From: Huiozyma naganishii CBS 8797
Taxonomy: Eukaryota > Ascomycota > Saccharomycetes > Saccharomycetales > Saccharomycetaceae
Direction of reading: 5' to 3'
DNA length: 64,000 nucleotides
NCBI RefSeq assembly: GCF_000348985.1
Contig: NC_035923.1
Span: forward strand, 248,001 to 312,000
Below are positions 39,353-48,632 of the stretch, piece by piece. The first letter of the stretch is position 1, and each line of letters starts with the position of its first letter. The notes below the pieces were generated by a model. The model ran no database searches and was not told where the DNA came from. It saw nothing but the letters and a program-made list of their open reading frames with translations. A program made the translations under genes and the position numbers.

Positions 39353-40354
39353 ATGATTAACGAAGGTGTGAAGGCGAAAGAGGCCCGGTCACCCGTCCGT
39401 GTGGCCGGGAAGACAGGGAAACAAGGCAGTAGCAAAGAACAAACTCGTCATGATCGTGATGCGGAGATTTTCTACAATAAAAGCACGGATCGCCCAGCTT
39501 TCCAGTTCACTAATTCGCGGCTCAGGAGTAGGCTGCTGCGGGAACAGGAGAGTGCAGGGGAGGATATATATGAGTGTTCGTCTAGGGACTCCCTGCAGTC
39601 ACTGCAGCAGCTCGTGGAGACAGATCACCTTGTCCCGGCCCTGGATAGCTCCCTGCTGAGGGAGAAGTATTTGTTTGGGGACAGCTCATCGTACGGGGAG
39701 GTTTCGCGGGAGGGCCCCGCCAGGAGTTTCACCAGGGACACAAACTTCTTGAAATCTAAGATGAGTTACACCGGGTACCAGATATCAGGGTATAAGAAGT
39801 ATCAGGTTTCTGTGGAGTTGCAAACGGTCGATTTCCCAGTGGGGCAGAGGAGGGACTCGCAGGTGTTGCAGCCGCACATGACTGGGTTTCTCACGATCAA
39901 GGGGCTCACGAACAACCACCCGGAAATCTCCACGTTCTTCGATTGCTACGCTGTGACAAGTAACAAGTTTGGGTTTTTGTCCTCCTCGTGGGGGGACACA
40001 CCCATTGCGCAATGTTTTGCCGCTTCGGAACAAACAGATATGGTGCACTGGCTGAACTTCCCAGCGTTCAAACAACTAGAAATGGCAAACAGGGACAAAC
40101 AGGTCAACTACGTACCGGATTACCTCAACCACCGGTACATCTTCATGCGGTGGAAGGAGAAGTTCTTGGTCCCAGATCCGTTTGTGAACTCAGTGGAGGG
40201 TGCATCGTACGACGGGTTCTACTACATCGTGCACGACCAGTATACGGGGAACATCCAAGGGTTTTACTACCACGAGGACGCGGAGAAATTCCAACAACTG
40301 GAGTTGGTGCCCTGTCCCCACACACCAGGGAATTCAAACTTCGCAATGGCATGA
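39353..40354 (+). CDS. VID24: Vid24/Gid4, substrate receptor of the GID ubiquitin ligase
   Basis: Gid4 recognises Pro/N-degrons of gluconeogenic enzymes such as fructose-1,6-bisphosphatase when glucose returns. From the ATG at 39353 it has 333 residues (S. cerevisiae 362) and begins MINEG, like MINNP in S. cerevisiae. The beta-barrel core shows YTGYQISGYKKYQV, GFLTIKGLTNNHPEISTFF, FLSSSWGDTP, HWLNFPAFK, FMRWKEKFLVPD and ASYDGFYYIVHDQYTGNIQG. An in-frame ATG at 39272 adds 27 residues, but it lies one base after the TATAAA at 39265-39270, so it is unlikely to be in the mRNA. A loop near the middle is shorter than in S. cerevisiae. Confidence 0.94.
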   Translation: MINEGVKAKEARSPVRVAGKTGKQGSSKEQTRHDRDAEIFYNKSTDRPAFQFTNSRLRSRLLREQESAGEDIYECSSRDSLQSLQQLVETDHLVPALDSSLLREKYLFGDSSSYGEVSREGPARSFTRDTNFLKSKMSYTGYQISGYKKYQVSVELQTVDFPVGQRRDSQVLQPHMTGFLTIKGLTNNHPEISTFFDCYAVTSNKFGFLSSSWGDTPIAQCFAASEQTDMVHWLNFPAFKQLEMANRDKQVNYVPDYLNHRYIFMRWKEKFLVPDPFVNSVEGASYDGFYYIVHDQYTGNIQGFYYHEDAEKFQQLELVPCPHTPGNSNFAMA

Positions 40355-40625
40355 AGAAGGCACAACCAGGTGCAGTGTAACCCTGCAGAACTCTCTCAAT
40401 ATTCGTCATCTTATATTCGTTCAAATAATCGTGATTACATATATGTATAGAAATAGAACAATCTCGATAAATTAAACCGTAGTGTTTTCTTCCTTTGAAT
40501 TATTATTCTATCATATTGTATAATGTTTGGTCGTTCTATGAGTTACACATACGGGGGGACCGTCCACCGCCCTCCGTCACCACTTCTCTCCAAATAAATA
40601 TAGTAATGCACCCCCCTCCCCTCCA

Positions 40626-41561
40626 TCATCCCATCAATCTCATTGCGAACTCGAACGTAACGAAAGTCGCTGCGTTCGCGGGCGATGCTCTCAGCAACGT
40701 GGGGACAAACCCCTTGAAGAAAGCGGCAAGCCCACCTCTCGCGTACAACTGTTTCGCTACATGGACCATTGAGTTCTTGTAGACTGGGTTGCGCAACCTA
40801 TCCGTCTGTATCACGGACTTGATCACGTCAAGCGGGTAGATGCTCATCCACAGAGTGGTGCCCGCGACGGCCCCATACGAACACAGTTTCCACGCCGGTA
40901 TATCGCACCTGGCGACGCCGTGTTTCACCTCGTTGCATATGAGCGCCTCGTATACTAGAAAGTAGCAACCGAGACCGTGACCTGCCCTGAGGAACATCAC
41001 GGGGAGCCCACGCATGAGCGACCTCTGTTTGACCAGTTTCCTGATACAATCGAGGGGTCCCTGGAATTCTCTGTTGATACCACTGGACTTTTGAGTCTGT
41101 AGTCTGATACGAACGTGTTCTATGGGGGATGAAAGGAAAGAGTTGACAAGCCCACCGGTCATACCACATATGTAGTACTGGGGTAGACTGATCGGCTGGC
41201 CCCTGTTTCTGTTCCTGAAAAACCGTTTCATGGCCTCATTGACACCGAATTGGACGGACACGCAGAGCCCAACACCGACCAACGGTGTGAGCGTGCCCTT
41301 GTAGAATGCGAGTGGGCCCTCGTTGCGCAAGAGCGACCGGATCACATCGAGCAGACTCGTGTTCGCAGAGGAGGTCTGGAGACGCACTTTCGTCGTGTCG
41401 AAGGGCTGCCCCACGAGCACCTGTGCAATCCCGCCGGATGTCCCCGCGAGTATATCTTTGAACACACGCGACGTCGGGTTCCCCTTCGAACTCTTGACGA
41501 GATCCGTAGAATTCTCAAACGTTTGCAAAGTCTCTGGTGTGATCACCGGTTCTTCAGCCAT
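40626..41561 (-). CDS. YMC2: Mitochondrial carrier of the Ymc1/Ymc2 type
   Basis: This is an SLC25-family inner-membrane carrier linked in S. cerevisiae to glutamate and oleate metabolism. The 311-residue protein has three repeats, each with the carrier signature: PFDTTKVRLQT, PIEHVRIRLQT and PLDVIKSVIQT. Six membrane segments are expected. The N-terminal 33 residues are hydrophilic. Position next to VID24 matches S. cerevisiae YMC2 (YBR104W). The duplicate YMC1 is on chromosome XVI in the sister block, so the choice of name rests on neighbours. Confidence 0.93.
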   Translation of the reverse strand: MAEEPVITPETLQTFENSTDLVKSSKGNPTSRVFKDILAGTSGGIAQVLVGQPFDTTKVRLQTSSANTSLLDVIRSLLRNEGPLAFYKGTLTPLVGVGLCVSVQFGVNEAMKRFFRNRNRGQPISLPQYYICGMTGGLVNSFLSSPIEHVRIRLQTQKSSGINREFQGPLDCIRKLVKQRSLMRGLPVMFLRAGHGLGCYFLVYEALICNEVKHGVARCDIPAWKLCSYGAVAGTTLWMSIYPLDVIKSVIQTDRLRNPVYKNSMVHVAKQLYARGGLAAFFKGFVPTLLRASPANAATFVTFEFAMRLMG

Positions 41562-42084
41562 TGCGTGTGTGTGTGTCGATTGCGGGTGACCGACGAGAAA
41601 CAGTCACCGTATCAACGCATCACTGCATCACCATATACACTTTCTCATATATATATACACACTTTCATATATACACTTATGTACATACAAACGTATACTA
41701 AGATGCGGACAATGGCCTTGTGTGACTCAACGTCGAGGCTGCCCAGCCCAGCCTGGAGCCCAGCCCAGAGCCTCTGCCTGGACGTTCTGCCTGGACAAAC
41801 ACGCCCAGAAGGGCCGTGCAACGCGACATCCCACTTCCAGGCTCGGCGTCACGCGCCGCGATAAGAGCCGGTTTGCTGGCTGTGGTGTGTGGGTGTGGGT
41901 GCTTTACACGCGGTGTCTGGGGCTCTCCAGTTGAACGTGGGACACCGCGATGCGTCCTGATGCGATGTTGTTAGAGACTTGGCCATCGTGCTGTGACCAG
42001 GTGCGTTGTAAGAGCAGGTTGGCTTGCTGTTGCTGCTGTGCTAGGGTGTGTCTACAGTACAAACAAGCCTGATAGACAATCGCA
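41562..42084. other. YMC2-PHO86 intergenic region and synteny junction
   Basis: The 523 bases lie between the last YBR-type gene and the first YJL-type gene. They hold TATATATATA runs at 41647-41657, a G+C-rich middle, GT-rich runs at 41880-41900 and one CACGTT core at 41934-41939. There is no tRNA, LTR or transposon remnant that I can recognise at the junction. Confidence 0.55.
41934..41939 (-). promoter_or_regulatory. Candidate Pho4 site CACGTT upstream of PHO86
   Basis: On the minus strand this reads CCCACGTTC, a CACGTT core as in low-affinity Pho4 sites. It is 146 bases before the PHO86 ATG, and PHO86 is phosphate-regulated in S. cerevisiae. A single six-base core is weak evidence. Confidence 0.35.
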
Positions 42085-42978
42085 ATGGTGAAACAGAACG
42101 TGAAAGTGCCACGTATCGAGCAAGTCGATGCGAGTCTGAACAAACCGCTGGACAAAGATGCTCCTCCGACGATCTTCCAGACGAGACTCACCCCAGAGTA
42201 CGCCACTGCAGCGATGACTTTGGCCGTCGATTTCGTCAAGCAGAAACAGGCGCTCGCGACGAAGTACCTTGTGTTCCACCCGCTCGTTATTGGCGGCATC
42301 GTTCTACTGTTGGCCGTTTTCATGACGCCACGGGTCACGCTGCCGCAACATTTCTCGTCTGTGACTTTGTACTGCACACATCTGGTTCTTTTGAACAAGA
42401 AACACACCATCGGCGCCGTCATCTTCCTCGCGATTACGTCCTCGTTCATGCTCACACTCGTATCTCGTGTCTCCGAGGCGTTCTTCAAAGCGCAAGTCTC
42501 CAGGATCGAGGACTCTAATGGGGCACTCGTTTTCAACAAGGACCTAGCGGGGATCCTTGCCTCGGGGGACGACAACACCAACATCGTCGTGTACCGGAAC
42601 ACGCCGATCGCTCTCGTGTCCATCAAGAAGACCGAGGTGCTCTCGGACACGGAGTCCCTCTGCATGGTGATCAACTCGATTGGGTGCAGGAGGGTGTACC
42701 TCAAGTCCGGGATCCTTGAGGACCTCATCGATTGGGCGAATGGTGCGTCGAAACAGGTGCACGATGAACAGAAGGCAAGGGCACCCTCGCTACGGCTCAT
42801 CCTCGAGGTGTACTCCTTCGATGGGTTCTTGAAGGAGACACTCGCGAAGAAGGGGTTCCATTGCATCTCTAGCAGGACCATCGCTGAGAACAAGATCCTG
42901 GGTGGCGTGTTTGGCGCCAAGAAGGAACTCTGGGGGGTTCAATTCCATATTGAGAATAAGTTGAAGGAACAGAAATGA
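42085..42978 (+). CDS. PHO86: Pho86, ER protein needed for Pho84 export
   Basis: Pho86 is an ER-resident protein that helps package the phosphate transporter Pho84 into COPII vesicles. The 297-residue protein (S. cerevisiae 311) has two hydrophobic segments near residues 67-82 and 111-128. A C-terminal soluble domain follows with IVVYRNTPIALVS, GCRRVYLKSGILEDLIDWA and the conserved end stretch ILGGVFGAKKELWGVQFH. Its place before NCA3 and ASF1 agrees with YJL117W. This is the first gene right of the synteny junction. Confidence 0.92.
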   Translation: MVKQNVKVPRIEQVDASLNKPLDKDAPPTIFQTRLTPEYATAAMTLAVDFVKQKQALATKYLVFHPLVIGGIVLLLAVFMTPRVTLPQHFSSVTLYCTHLVLLNKKHTIGAVIFLAITSSFMLTLVSRVSEAFFKAQVSRIEDSNGALVFNKDLAGILASGDDNTNIVVYRNTPIALVSIKKTEVLSDTESLCMVINSIGCRRVYLKSGILEDLIDWANGASKQVHDEQKARAPSLRLILEVYSFDGFLKETLAKKGFHCISSRTIAENKILGGVFGAKKELWGVQFHIENKLKEQK

Positions 42979-43169
42979 GGCAGTCTGATACAAAATGCAT
43001 ATACACTAAGTATACACCCCCGCCGTTAAAAGACATAACGTTCAGAAAAGAACAGTGGAATAAAAAGTATGGATATTGGGTATCTAAAATATTTACGAAC
43101 TAAATGAGGAAGGCGCCAAAGCGCGCTCCCACCTATCTAAGATGCGAGATTGTTAAGCAACACGGTCTT

Positions 43170-44237
43170 CTAATAGAAGACAACTTGGGCGGAACCAGAA
43201 ATGATGGAAACGGTGCACCCGTCGCCGCCGGAAAAGGACCCGTTCTCGTACTTACAGTCGCCTTGCACGTTGGACCCGCTGGTCCCCTCGATCTTGACGT
43301 TGAAGTTGGCCGAATCGCCGTTGTTTGGGTTTGGAATCAGGGACAAGTACGTTTGTCCGTTGGATGAACCGGCACCGATGACCAAAGGAGCCCAGTTCCC
43401 GACCCCGGACCCAGCGGACCCCCAGACACACCCGTCCTCCTTGGAGACACCGGCGTTGTTGACGTAGTACTGGGCGGAGGTCTTCTTCCCCTGCCACGTG
43501 TAGAAACTGTCCGAGTTGACCACGGTCAAGGGTTCAGTGGAACCTTCACCCACCACGGTGGGGATGACCATGTTTTCGGAACCTGGGTAGTCTGTCATAC
43601 ATAGAGCCACGGACCCGCTGGACCCTTTGTTGACGACGGAGGCGACGTTTTCACCGGATTGGCACAGACTGTCCGCGTCGGTGTTTGTTCTGTGTAGGAA
43701 ACCGTCCTTGCAGATCAACCCACCTAGAGAGGCACCGCTGGCCGGCTGAGAGGATGGCCATTGGGTTTTGGCCATCCCTGAGTCACACGCGTACGAACAG
43801 TAGTTACCCTCTGAACACGAGGTGACTGACTGTCCGTTGCTGTCCTGGATGGAGGCCCAACCGCCCATCCCCAACCAGTCTAGTGACACGACACCGTTAC
43901 CGGATGGGAAGTCTGAACAAGCGATGGTACCGTCCTGGAAGGATCCGGAGTTAGACTGAGAGTTCGACACACCAGAGGAACCCTTCGTCGCAGTGGCCTT
44001 TGGCGAAAGAGTCGTAGTGTCTCTGTCAGCGTGAAGGGTAGCCGTGGCCGTGTTGTAGTCAGCGGTGGTCTGTGTTTGCTGTTCAGCAGGTGGCACGACA
44101 ACGGCACCACCTTCGTTAACGTACTCCGTCACGACGACGACATCACGCTTGGCGTGTTCGTCTCTGTGACCGCCGCTGGGGGCAGCCGCAGCGAAAAGCA
44201 CGGAGGAGAGCACTAGAGCAGATTGTGAGAACTTCAT
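43170..44237 (-). CDS. NCA3: SUN-family secreted cell-wall protein (Nca3/Uth1/Sim1 type)
   Basis: SUN proteins are fungal secreted glucan-associated proteins that act in cell separation and wall remodelling. The 355-residue protein starts with a signal peptide (to about residue 18), then a Kex2-type Lys-Arg at residues 30-31. A Thr/Ser-rich linker follows, then the SUN domain from about residue 105 with the cysteine series [28 protein letters not shown] and CQSGENV. The position between PHO86 and ASF1 matches NCA3 (YJL116C). Family members are too alike to separate by protein alone. The stop TAG is at 43172-43170. Confidence 0.93.
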   Translation of the reverse strand: MKFSQSALVLSSVLFAAAAPSGGHRDEHAKRDVVVVTEYVNEGGAVVVPPAEQQTQTTADYNTATATLHADRDTTTLSPKATATKGSSGVSNSQSNSGSFQDGTIACSDFPSGNGVVSLDWLGMGGWASIQDSNGQSVTSCSEGNYCSYACDSGMAKTQWPSSQPASGASLGGLICKDGFLHRTNTDADSLCQSGENVASVVNKGSSGSVALCMTDYPGSENMVIPTVVGEGSTEPLTVVNSDSFYTWQGKKTSAQYYVNNAGVSKEDGCVWGSAGSGVGNWAPLVIGAGSSNGQTYLSLIPNPNNGDSANFNVKIEGTSGSNVQGDCKYENGSFSGGDGCTVSIISGSAQVVFY

Positions 44238-44665
44238 TGTGATAATATGAGCTGAAAGTTTTGAAAGTGAAAAAAAGAGATGTAGTAAAGAATGAATAAC
44301 ACCTGTTTGAGGGTAGTTTTAGTTGGTCTGGAAAAGAAAGTAAGTACCTTGAAAGAGTGAAAGGCGGTTATTTCTAGGATATCAATGAGTGATCTGTCAG
44401 TGGGTTACTTCTCTTGTGTATAGAGAAAGAGAGAGAGAGAGAGGGGAATTGCTAACGGCAGATGCTTGAACATGTTGCACTTATATACTGTACCCCAGCG
44501 GCGCCCACCGCCCACCGTCGCCGTCGGCTGAAACGTCTCTGCGACGCCCGCCGCCGGGGAACAGCCGCCGCCGCCGCCAGAGTTGCGATCTGAATCTGGA
44601 ACGGGCGTATCCCAAAAGGGAAAAGTAAGTGGGCCTCGGCGTTCTGGAACCGGGCGGTGGGGGTC

Positions 44666-44684
44666 CTGCGGGTGTTTCTGTGCG
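44666..44684 (+). promoter_or_regulatory. Copy 3 of the CTGCGGSNGTTTCTGYGCG motif
   Basis: The sequence is CTGCGGGTGTTTCTGTGCG, 595 bases before the ASF1 ATG, followed within 60 bases by a long T-rich tract. Function unknown. Confidence 0.55.
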
Positions 44685-45027
44685 GGGCGCTGCACCGTGC
44701 CTGTCGTTGTGGGGCAAGGGCGTTCATTCCACGTTGCTCTTTTCTTTTCTTTTTCCTGTTTTTGTTTCTTTTTCCCGTTTTCTGGGCCTGGGTCTAGACG
44801 CCCTGGCGCGGACGGGCGGCGCTTACCCGACGGGGCTACGCCAGTCTCTCCGGCGGCGGTGGAACCGGAATGAACTTTTGCTTCCTGTTCTGGTAACGGG
44901 CCGTCGTTTTTGCCCGTTCGGGGAAAAATGCCGTTAAGGGGACGTGGGGGGGTGTGTGTTACGTGGTGGCTCGGGCGGGGCAACCGCTCGGGGCGGGGCC
45001 CAGGGCGCTTTTTGCGGCACGTGACTG

Positions 45028-45033
45028 ACGCGT
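45028..45033 (+). promoter_or_regulatory. MCB element ACGCGT upstream of ASF1
   Basis: This perfect MluI cell-cycle box lies 233 bases before the ASF1 ATG and 5 bases after a CACGTG. ASF1 is G1/S-regulated in S. cerevisiae, which fits MBF control. Confidence 0.6.
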
Positions 45034-45260
45034 GAACTTTTGCTCTTTTTTTTGCTTTCTTTTTTTTTTTCCTAGTTTCGTGTCCGATGACGTGTGGGTT
45101 CCAGACTTTTTCAGCAAACCGCTTTACGTGTCGCTTAGCAAGATGCGAACTTATACCTGCTGCCAGGTTTAGAGGAAAGAGATCCTTGTCTGAGTACACA
45201 CCCATTGGAACCCCTTCACAGAGACGTAACGTACACAGCCGCAAACCAAGACAAACTGCA

Positions 45261-46112
45261 ATGTCGATTGTTTCTTTGCTCGGCATCAAAGTGCTGAACA
45301 ACCCTGCTAAGTTCACTGACCCCTACGAGTTCGAGATCACGTTCGAGTGCCTCGAGTCCCTCAAGAACGACCTCGAGTGGAAATTGACATATGTAAGGTC
45401 CTCTAGGTCGCTGGACCACGACCAGGAACTGGACTCGATCCTCGTGGGGCCTGTCCCCGTGGGTGTCAACAAGTTTGTGTTTTCAGCGGACCCACCGTCC
45501 GCTGAACTGATCCCTGCCAGTGAACTGGTGAGCGTCACTGTGATACTGCTCAGTTGCTCCTACGACGGTAGAGAGTTTGTTAGGGTAGGGTACTATGTCA
45601 ACAACGAGTACGATGACGAGGAGTTGAGGGAGAACCCACCGGCGAAAGTACAAGTGGATCATATCGTGAGAAATATACTCGCTGAGAAGCCAAGGGTCAC
45701 TAGATTCAATATTGTTTGGGATAACGAAAATGAGGCAGATATATATCCTCCAGAACAACCGGGCGTGGATGAGGAAGACGTGGAGGAGGACGAGGTGGTA
45801 GACGACGACGATGACGCTGCAGAGGAGGAAGATGATGAAGATGATGATGTGGAGGCGGCGGGAGAGACAGAGCCTGTTGGTGTAGCGGAGAGTGCGGAAG
45901 CAGAAGACGATGATGACGATGGAGAGGACGTAGAAGAGGATATAGAGGAAGAGGAGGAGGAAGACGACGACGAAGGTGAGGATATCGAGGACAGCGACGC
46001 AGATGACGACGAGGATGAGACACAGGGCGGCGCCAAAAGGAGACGGATTGAAAGAGATACACCAATAGATACACCCCCTACGCCGCGGGATGCAAGCTCG
46101 CCCGCAACGTGA
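45261..46112 (+). CDS. ASF1: Asf1 histone H3-H4 chaperone
   Basis: Asf1 hands H3-H4 to Rtt109, CAF-1 and the HIR complex for assembly and H3K56 acetylation. The 283-residue protein (S. cerevisiae 279) starts with [18 protein letters not shown]. It contains the immunoglobulin-like core to about residue 155, including [17 protein letters not shown] and [14 protein letters not shown]. The rest, from about residue 165, is a long Asp/Glu tail interrupted by one A/G/E/T segment and ending in a basic KRRR stretch. The ATG at 45261 is the family start, and 58 upstream in-frame codons are not conserved. Confidence 0.97.
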   Translation: MSIVSLLGIKVLNNPAKFTDPYEFEITFECLESLKNDLEWKLTYVRSSRSLDHDQELDSILVGPVPVGVNKFVFSADPPSAELIPASELVSVTVILLSCSYDGREFVRVGYYVNNEYDDEELRENPPAKVQVDHIVRNILAEKPRVTRFNIVWDNENEADIYPPEQPGVDEEDVEEDEVVDDDDDAAEEEDDEDDDVEAAGETEPVGVAESAEAEDDDDDGEDVEEDIEEEEEEDDDEGEDIEDSDADDDEDETQGGAKRRRIERDTPIDTPPTPRDASSPAT

Positions 46113-46432
46113 AGCTTCCCCACTGCTTAATTCATCATTTTTATCCGTGTGCCCAGACGCATGACAGAGAAATTCAGTGGTTCATCCCCTCGCCCCCCAG
46201 ACTATATAACGTATCTACAAGTAATACCTTTTAGCATCAACAGCCCCCCCCCCCATTGAAAGATTCTACGGAGAATCAGACCCTTCCCCTCTTTCCAGAT
46301 TTTGAATATCAAATTATATCGCTTGATTTTGCGATACTCTGAGAGACCGCCCTTTTACTTGACTAACGGTTACACACCGCGACTGCTGGACATTAAAGAG
46401 CATTTTTGCACTCCCCCGCTCAGCCTCGAGAC
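46113..46432. other. ASF1-MDV1 interval
   Basis: The 320 bases contain an ACTATATAA box at 46201-46209 and a run of 11 C at 46244-46254, both upstream of MDV1. No gene is supported. Confidence 0.5.
46244..46254 (+). repeat. C11 homopolymer
   Basis: Eleven consecutive C lie in the MDV1 promoter or leader. It is prone to length error in sequencing and to slippage. Confidence 0.9.
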
Positions 46433-48457
46433 ATGTCGCAGAATGAGCATCCGATATCCAACATTGGGAAGACGCTCTCTGTGACTGCGTCCGCACTGTT
46501 GCAGTCGCAGAACATTTCAGACACAATCTTATCTGCGAAAAGTCCATACGCACAAATGTTGAAGGATACGGTGGATGAAAAGGGTGCTAAATACCCATCG
46601 ATGGATCTGGTGGCCAAATGGAGGGCCGGTCGACAAAACACCGAGAACAAGGATTCCTTTCAAGACGTCGCCCAGGACAGCAGCAGTTATTTCAAAAACA
46701 GGTTCACCAACGAGAGGAAGGCGTTCCAGTTACTCAGCTACATAAACGACGATCTGCTGAATGACCTGGATACCACCCCTCACAGCAAAAACAAACTACT
46801 CACTCAGGATCCAGCAAACGAGGAACAACCCCCATCGTTGTACCAAGGTTTTAACGCATTGCTGTCGCAGGAGGAGACAGCGTTTTCCATCACGGAGAGC
46901 AACACTTCACAGACTAACATGATCGAACCTGAAATGAACGAGGTGAAACAAGTAGGGATCATCAGTGCAGTGAACAACTCACAGGATCTGGATCCAGCAC
47001 TAGTCAATGCATCATATAACCTTACTGAACTGGCAACAATGAAAGCCGATCTGTTGGAGAAACTCAGTATGCTCCAGATTAACAAAAAGATTGCCATGTT
47101 CGATATCGAAGAGATCGATTCAAAGTTACAGAGACTGAAAATTCGAAGAGACTTAATGTTCAACAGGATCGCAGATTTGGAGGACAAGGAGTTATCCATG
47201 GAAAATAGCATAAGCTCTATTGAGGAGAGAGTTAATATCTTACAAGAACATGGACTAGACAACTCCAAAGAAAACTTTTCTGAGAGTGGTGGCAATTTAG
47301 CGAATTTGCGCACCCCCATTGTCTCGATTCCAAACGTGTCCGGCTCATCTCCAGGTAGAAGGCAGAGTTTCATAAGCGACAGTTCTTTAGAAGAGAACAT
47401 TAACAATTCGTTAAACTATAATGAACTTTTACCGGCAAAACGGCTGAGTGCGTTTTTCCAACAGAGGAACAAAAAACACAAGAAGGCATTACCGACCCTC
47501 CAACAGTACTATACCAGTGGGAGCCACATCAAATCAATTACCGGTGCGCTTTTGGGACCCGTTTCCTGTCTTGATTTCGACATACCCTTCGGAGCACTTT
47601 GTTCAGCTGGATGGCAAGATCCAGTGGTGAAAGTTTGGGATCTTTCTAAGAATAAACAAATTGGTCTATTATCAGGTCATCTGGCCACTGTCCACTGTAT
47701 GGAAATGGATAATAATTACAATATGCTGGCCACTGGGAGTAGAGACGCCACATTAAAAATTTGGAACGTTTCTCAGGCTGTCCAATCCTATGGGATAGAC
47801 CCAGATACTGTTGCAGACTCCTGTATATTCAGTTTCCAAGAACATTCCGACGAAGTCACCGCCTTGTCCATCAACTTCAATCACTTACTCAGTGGTTCAC
47901 AAGACCGAACTGTTAGACAATGGGATATGAACACCGGTAAATGCGTTCAAACCCTTGATGTGAGCTTCGTCAACGCCCTATCCCATTCATTGGTCACAAC
48001 CCTCGACCCCCCAGTAGTCGGAGCTTTGAAAAGTTATGACGTCGCACTGGCGACTGGTACCAAAGATGGGATGGTACGACTGTGGGATCTGAGGACCGGT
48101 GAGATTGTACGGACCCTCAAAGGTCACACAGGGGCTATTTCTTGTTTGAAGTTCGATTTGCATAATCTAATCACTGGGTCGCTAGACAATAGTGTCAGAG
48201 TATGGGATTTAAGATCAGGGTCAACTTTAGATGCTTTCAGGTATCAATCACCGGTCACGTCATTGGATTTCGACGACGAGAAGGTTGCCATTGCCAATGG
48301 TAGTAACTCGATCCAGGTTTATAATCGAAAAGAACAACGCCATTGGGTATGTGGACAAAATGAAGAAATGACCGGCTCGACTAACTTTGTGAGACTGAAA
48401 AATGGGTATTTGGTTGAGGCCCGAGATAATGGTGTCATAAGCACTTGGGCTGTCTGA
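46433..48457 (+). CDS. MDV1: Mdv1/Caf4 WD40 adaptor of mitochondrial fission
   Basis: Mdv1 joins the outer-membrane anchor Fis1 to the dynamin Dnm1. The 674-residue protein (S. cerevisiae 714) has an N-terminal Fis1-binding helical region and a coiled coil at about residues 195-272. A WD40 propeller runs from about residue 370 to the end, with repeats such as VKVWDLSKNKQIGLLSGH, LKIWNVSQ, VRQWDMNTGKC, VRLWDLRTGEIVRTLKGH and VRVWDLRSG. The ATG at 46433 begins MSQNEHPISNIGKTLS. Synteny (ASF1 left, GZF3 right) points to MDV1 (YJL112W) rather than its paralogue CAF4. CCT7, next to MDV1 in S. cerevisiae, is missing. Confidence 0.94.
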   Translation: MSQNEHPISNIGKTLSVTASALLQSQNISDTILSAKSPYAQMLKDTVDEKGAKYPSMDLVAKWRAGRQNTENKDSFQDVAQDSSSYFKNRFTNERKAFQLLSYINDDLLNDLDTTPHSKNKLLTQDPANEEQPPSLYQGFNALLSQEETAFSITESNTSQTNMIEPEMNEVKQVGIISAVNNSQDLDPALVNASYNLTELATMKADLLEKLSMLQINKKIAMFDIEEIDSKLQRLKIRRDLMFNRIADLEDKELSMENSISSIEERVNILQEHGLDNSKENFSESGGNLANLRTPIVSIPNVSGSSPGRRQSFISDSSLEENINNSLNYNELLPAKRLSAFFQQRNKKHKKALPTLQQYYTSGSHIKSITGALLGPVSCLDFDIPFGALCSAGWQDPVVKVWDLSKNKQIGLLSGHLATVHCMEMDNNYNMLATGSRDATLKIWNVSQAVQSYGIDPDTVADSCIFSFQEHSDEVTALSINFNHLLSGSQDRTVRQWDMNTGKCVQTLDVSFVNALSHSLVTTLDPPVVGALKSYDVALATGTKDGMVRLWDLRTGEIVRTLKGHTGAISCLKFDLHNLITGSLDNSVRVWDLRSGSTLDAFRYQSPVTSLDFDDEKVAIANGSNSIQVYNRKEQRHWVCGQNEEMTGSTNFVRLKNGYLVEARDNGVISTWAV

Positions 48458-48632
48458 ATGAACCAAGAAGATTTGTACATATTCGTAATGCATGTAGAAA
48501 ATATCATATATATTCTATCGTAATAATATTCATGATTGACACATAAAAACGGGACAGATCTCTCTCATTCATCGGATGTATTGTTGTTATATTGTTACAA
48601 GATATTTGTGATAAGAGATTCGTTATTGTCTG

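Larger units (their letters stand above)
44238..45260. promoter_or_regulatory. Divergent NCA3-ASF1 region with a G+C-rich island
   Basis: The 1023-base interval has a strongly G+C-rich middle (about 44490-45020) with GCC repeats at 44563-44578. It also has one copy of the 19-base motif (44666-44684), T-rich runs after it, a CACGTG at 45018-45023 and an MCB at 45028-45033. A (GA)n run at 44423-44442 lies near NCA3. Long frames on both strands here come from base composition. I see no supported gene. Confidence 0.6.

Noticed and set aside
41562..42084. tRNA gene or LTR at the synteny junction
   Set aside because: I looked for A and B boxes and for TG...CA terminal repeats and found none that fit.
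44405..45316. 303-codon minus-strand frame across the NCA3-ASF1 region
   Set aside because: It overlaps the ASF1 start on the opposite strand, is low-complexity (P, R, G, K runs), and comes from a G+C-rich island. No recognisable domain.
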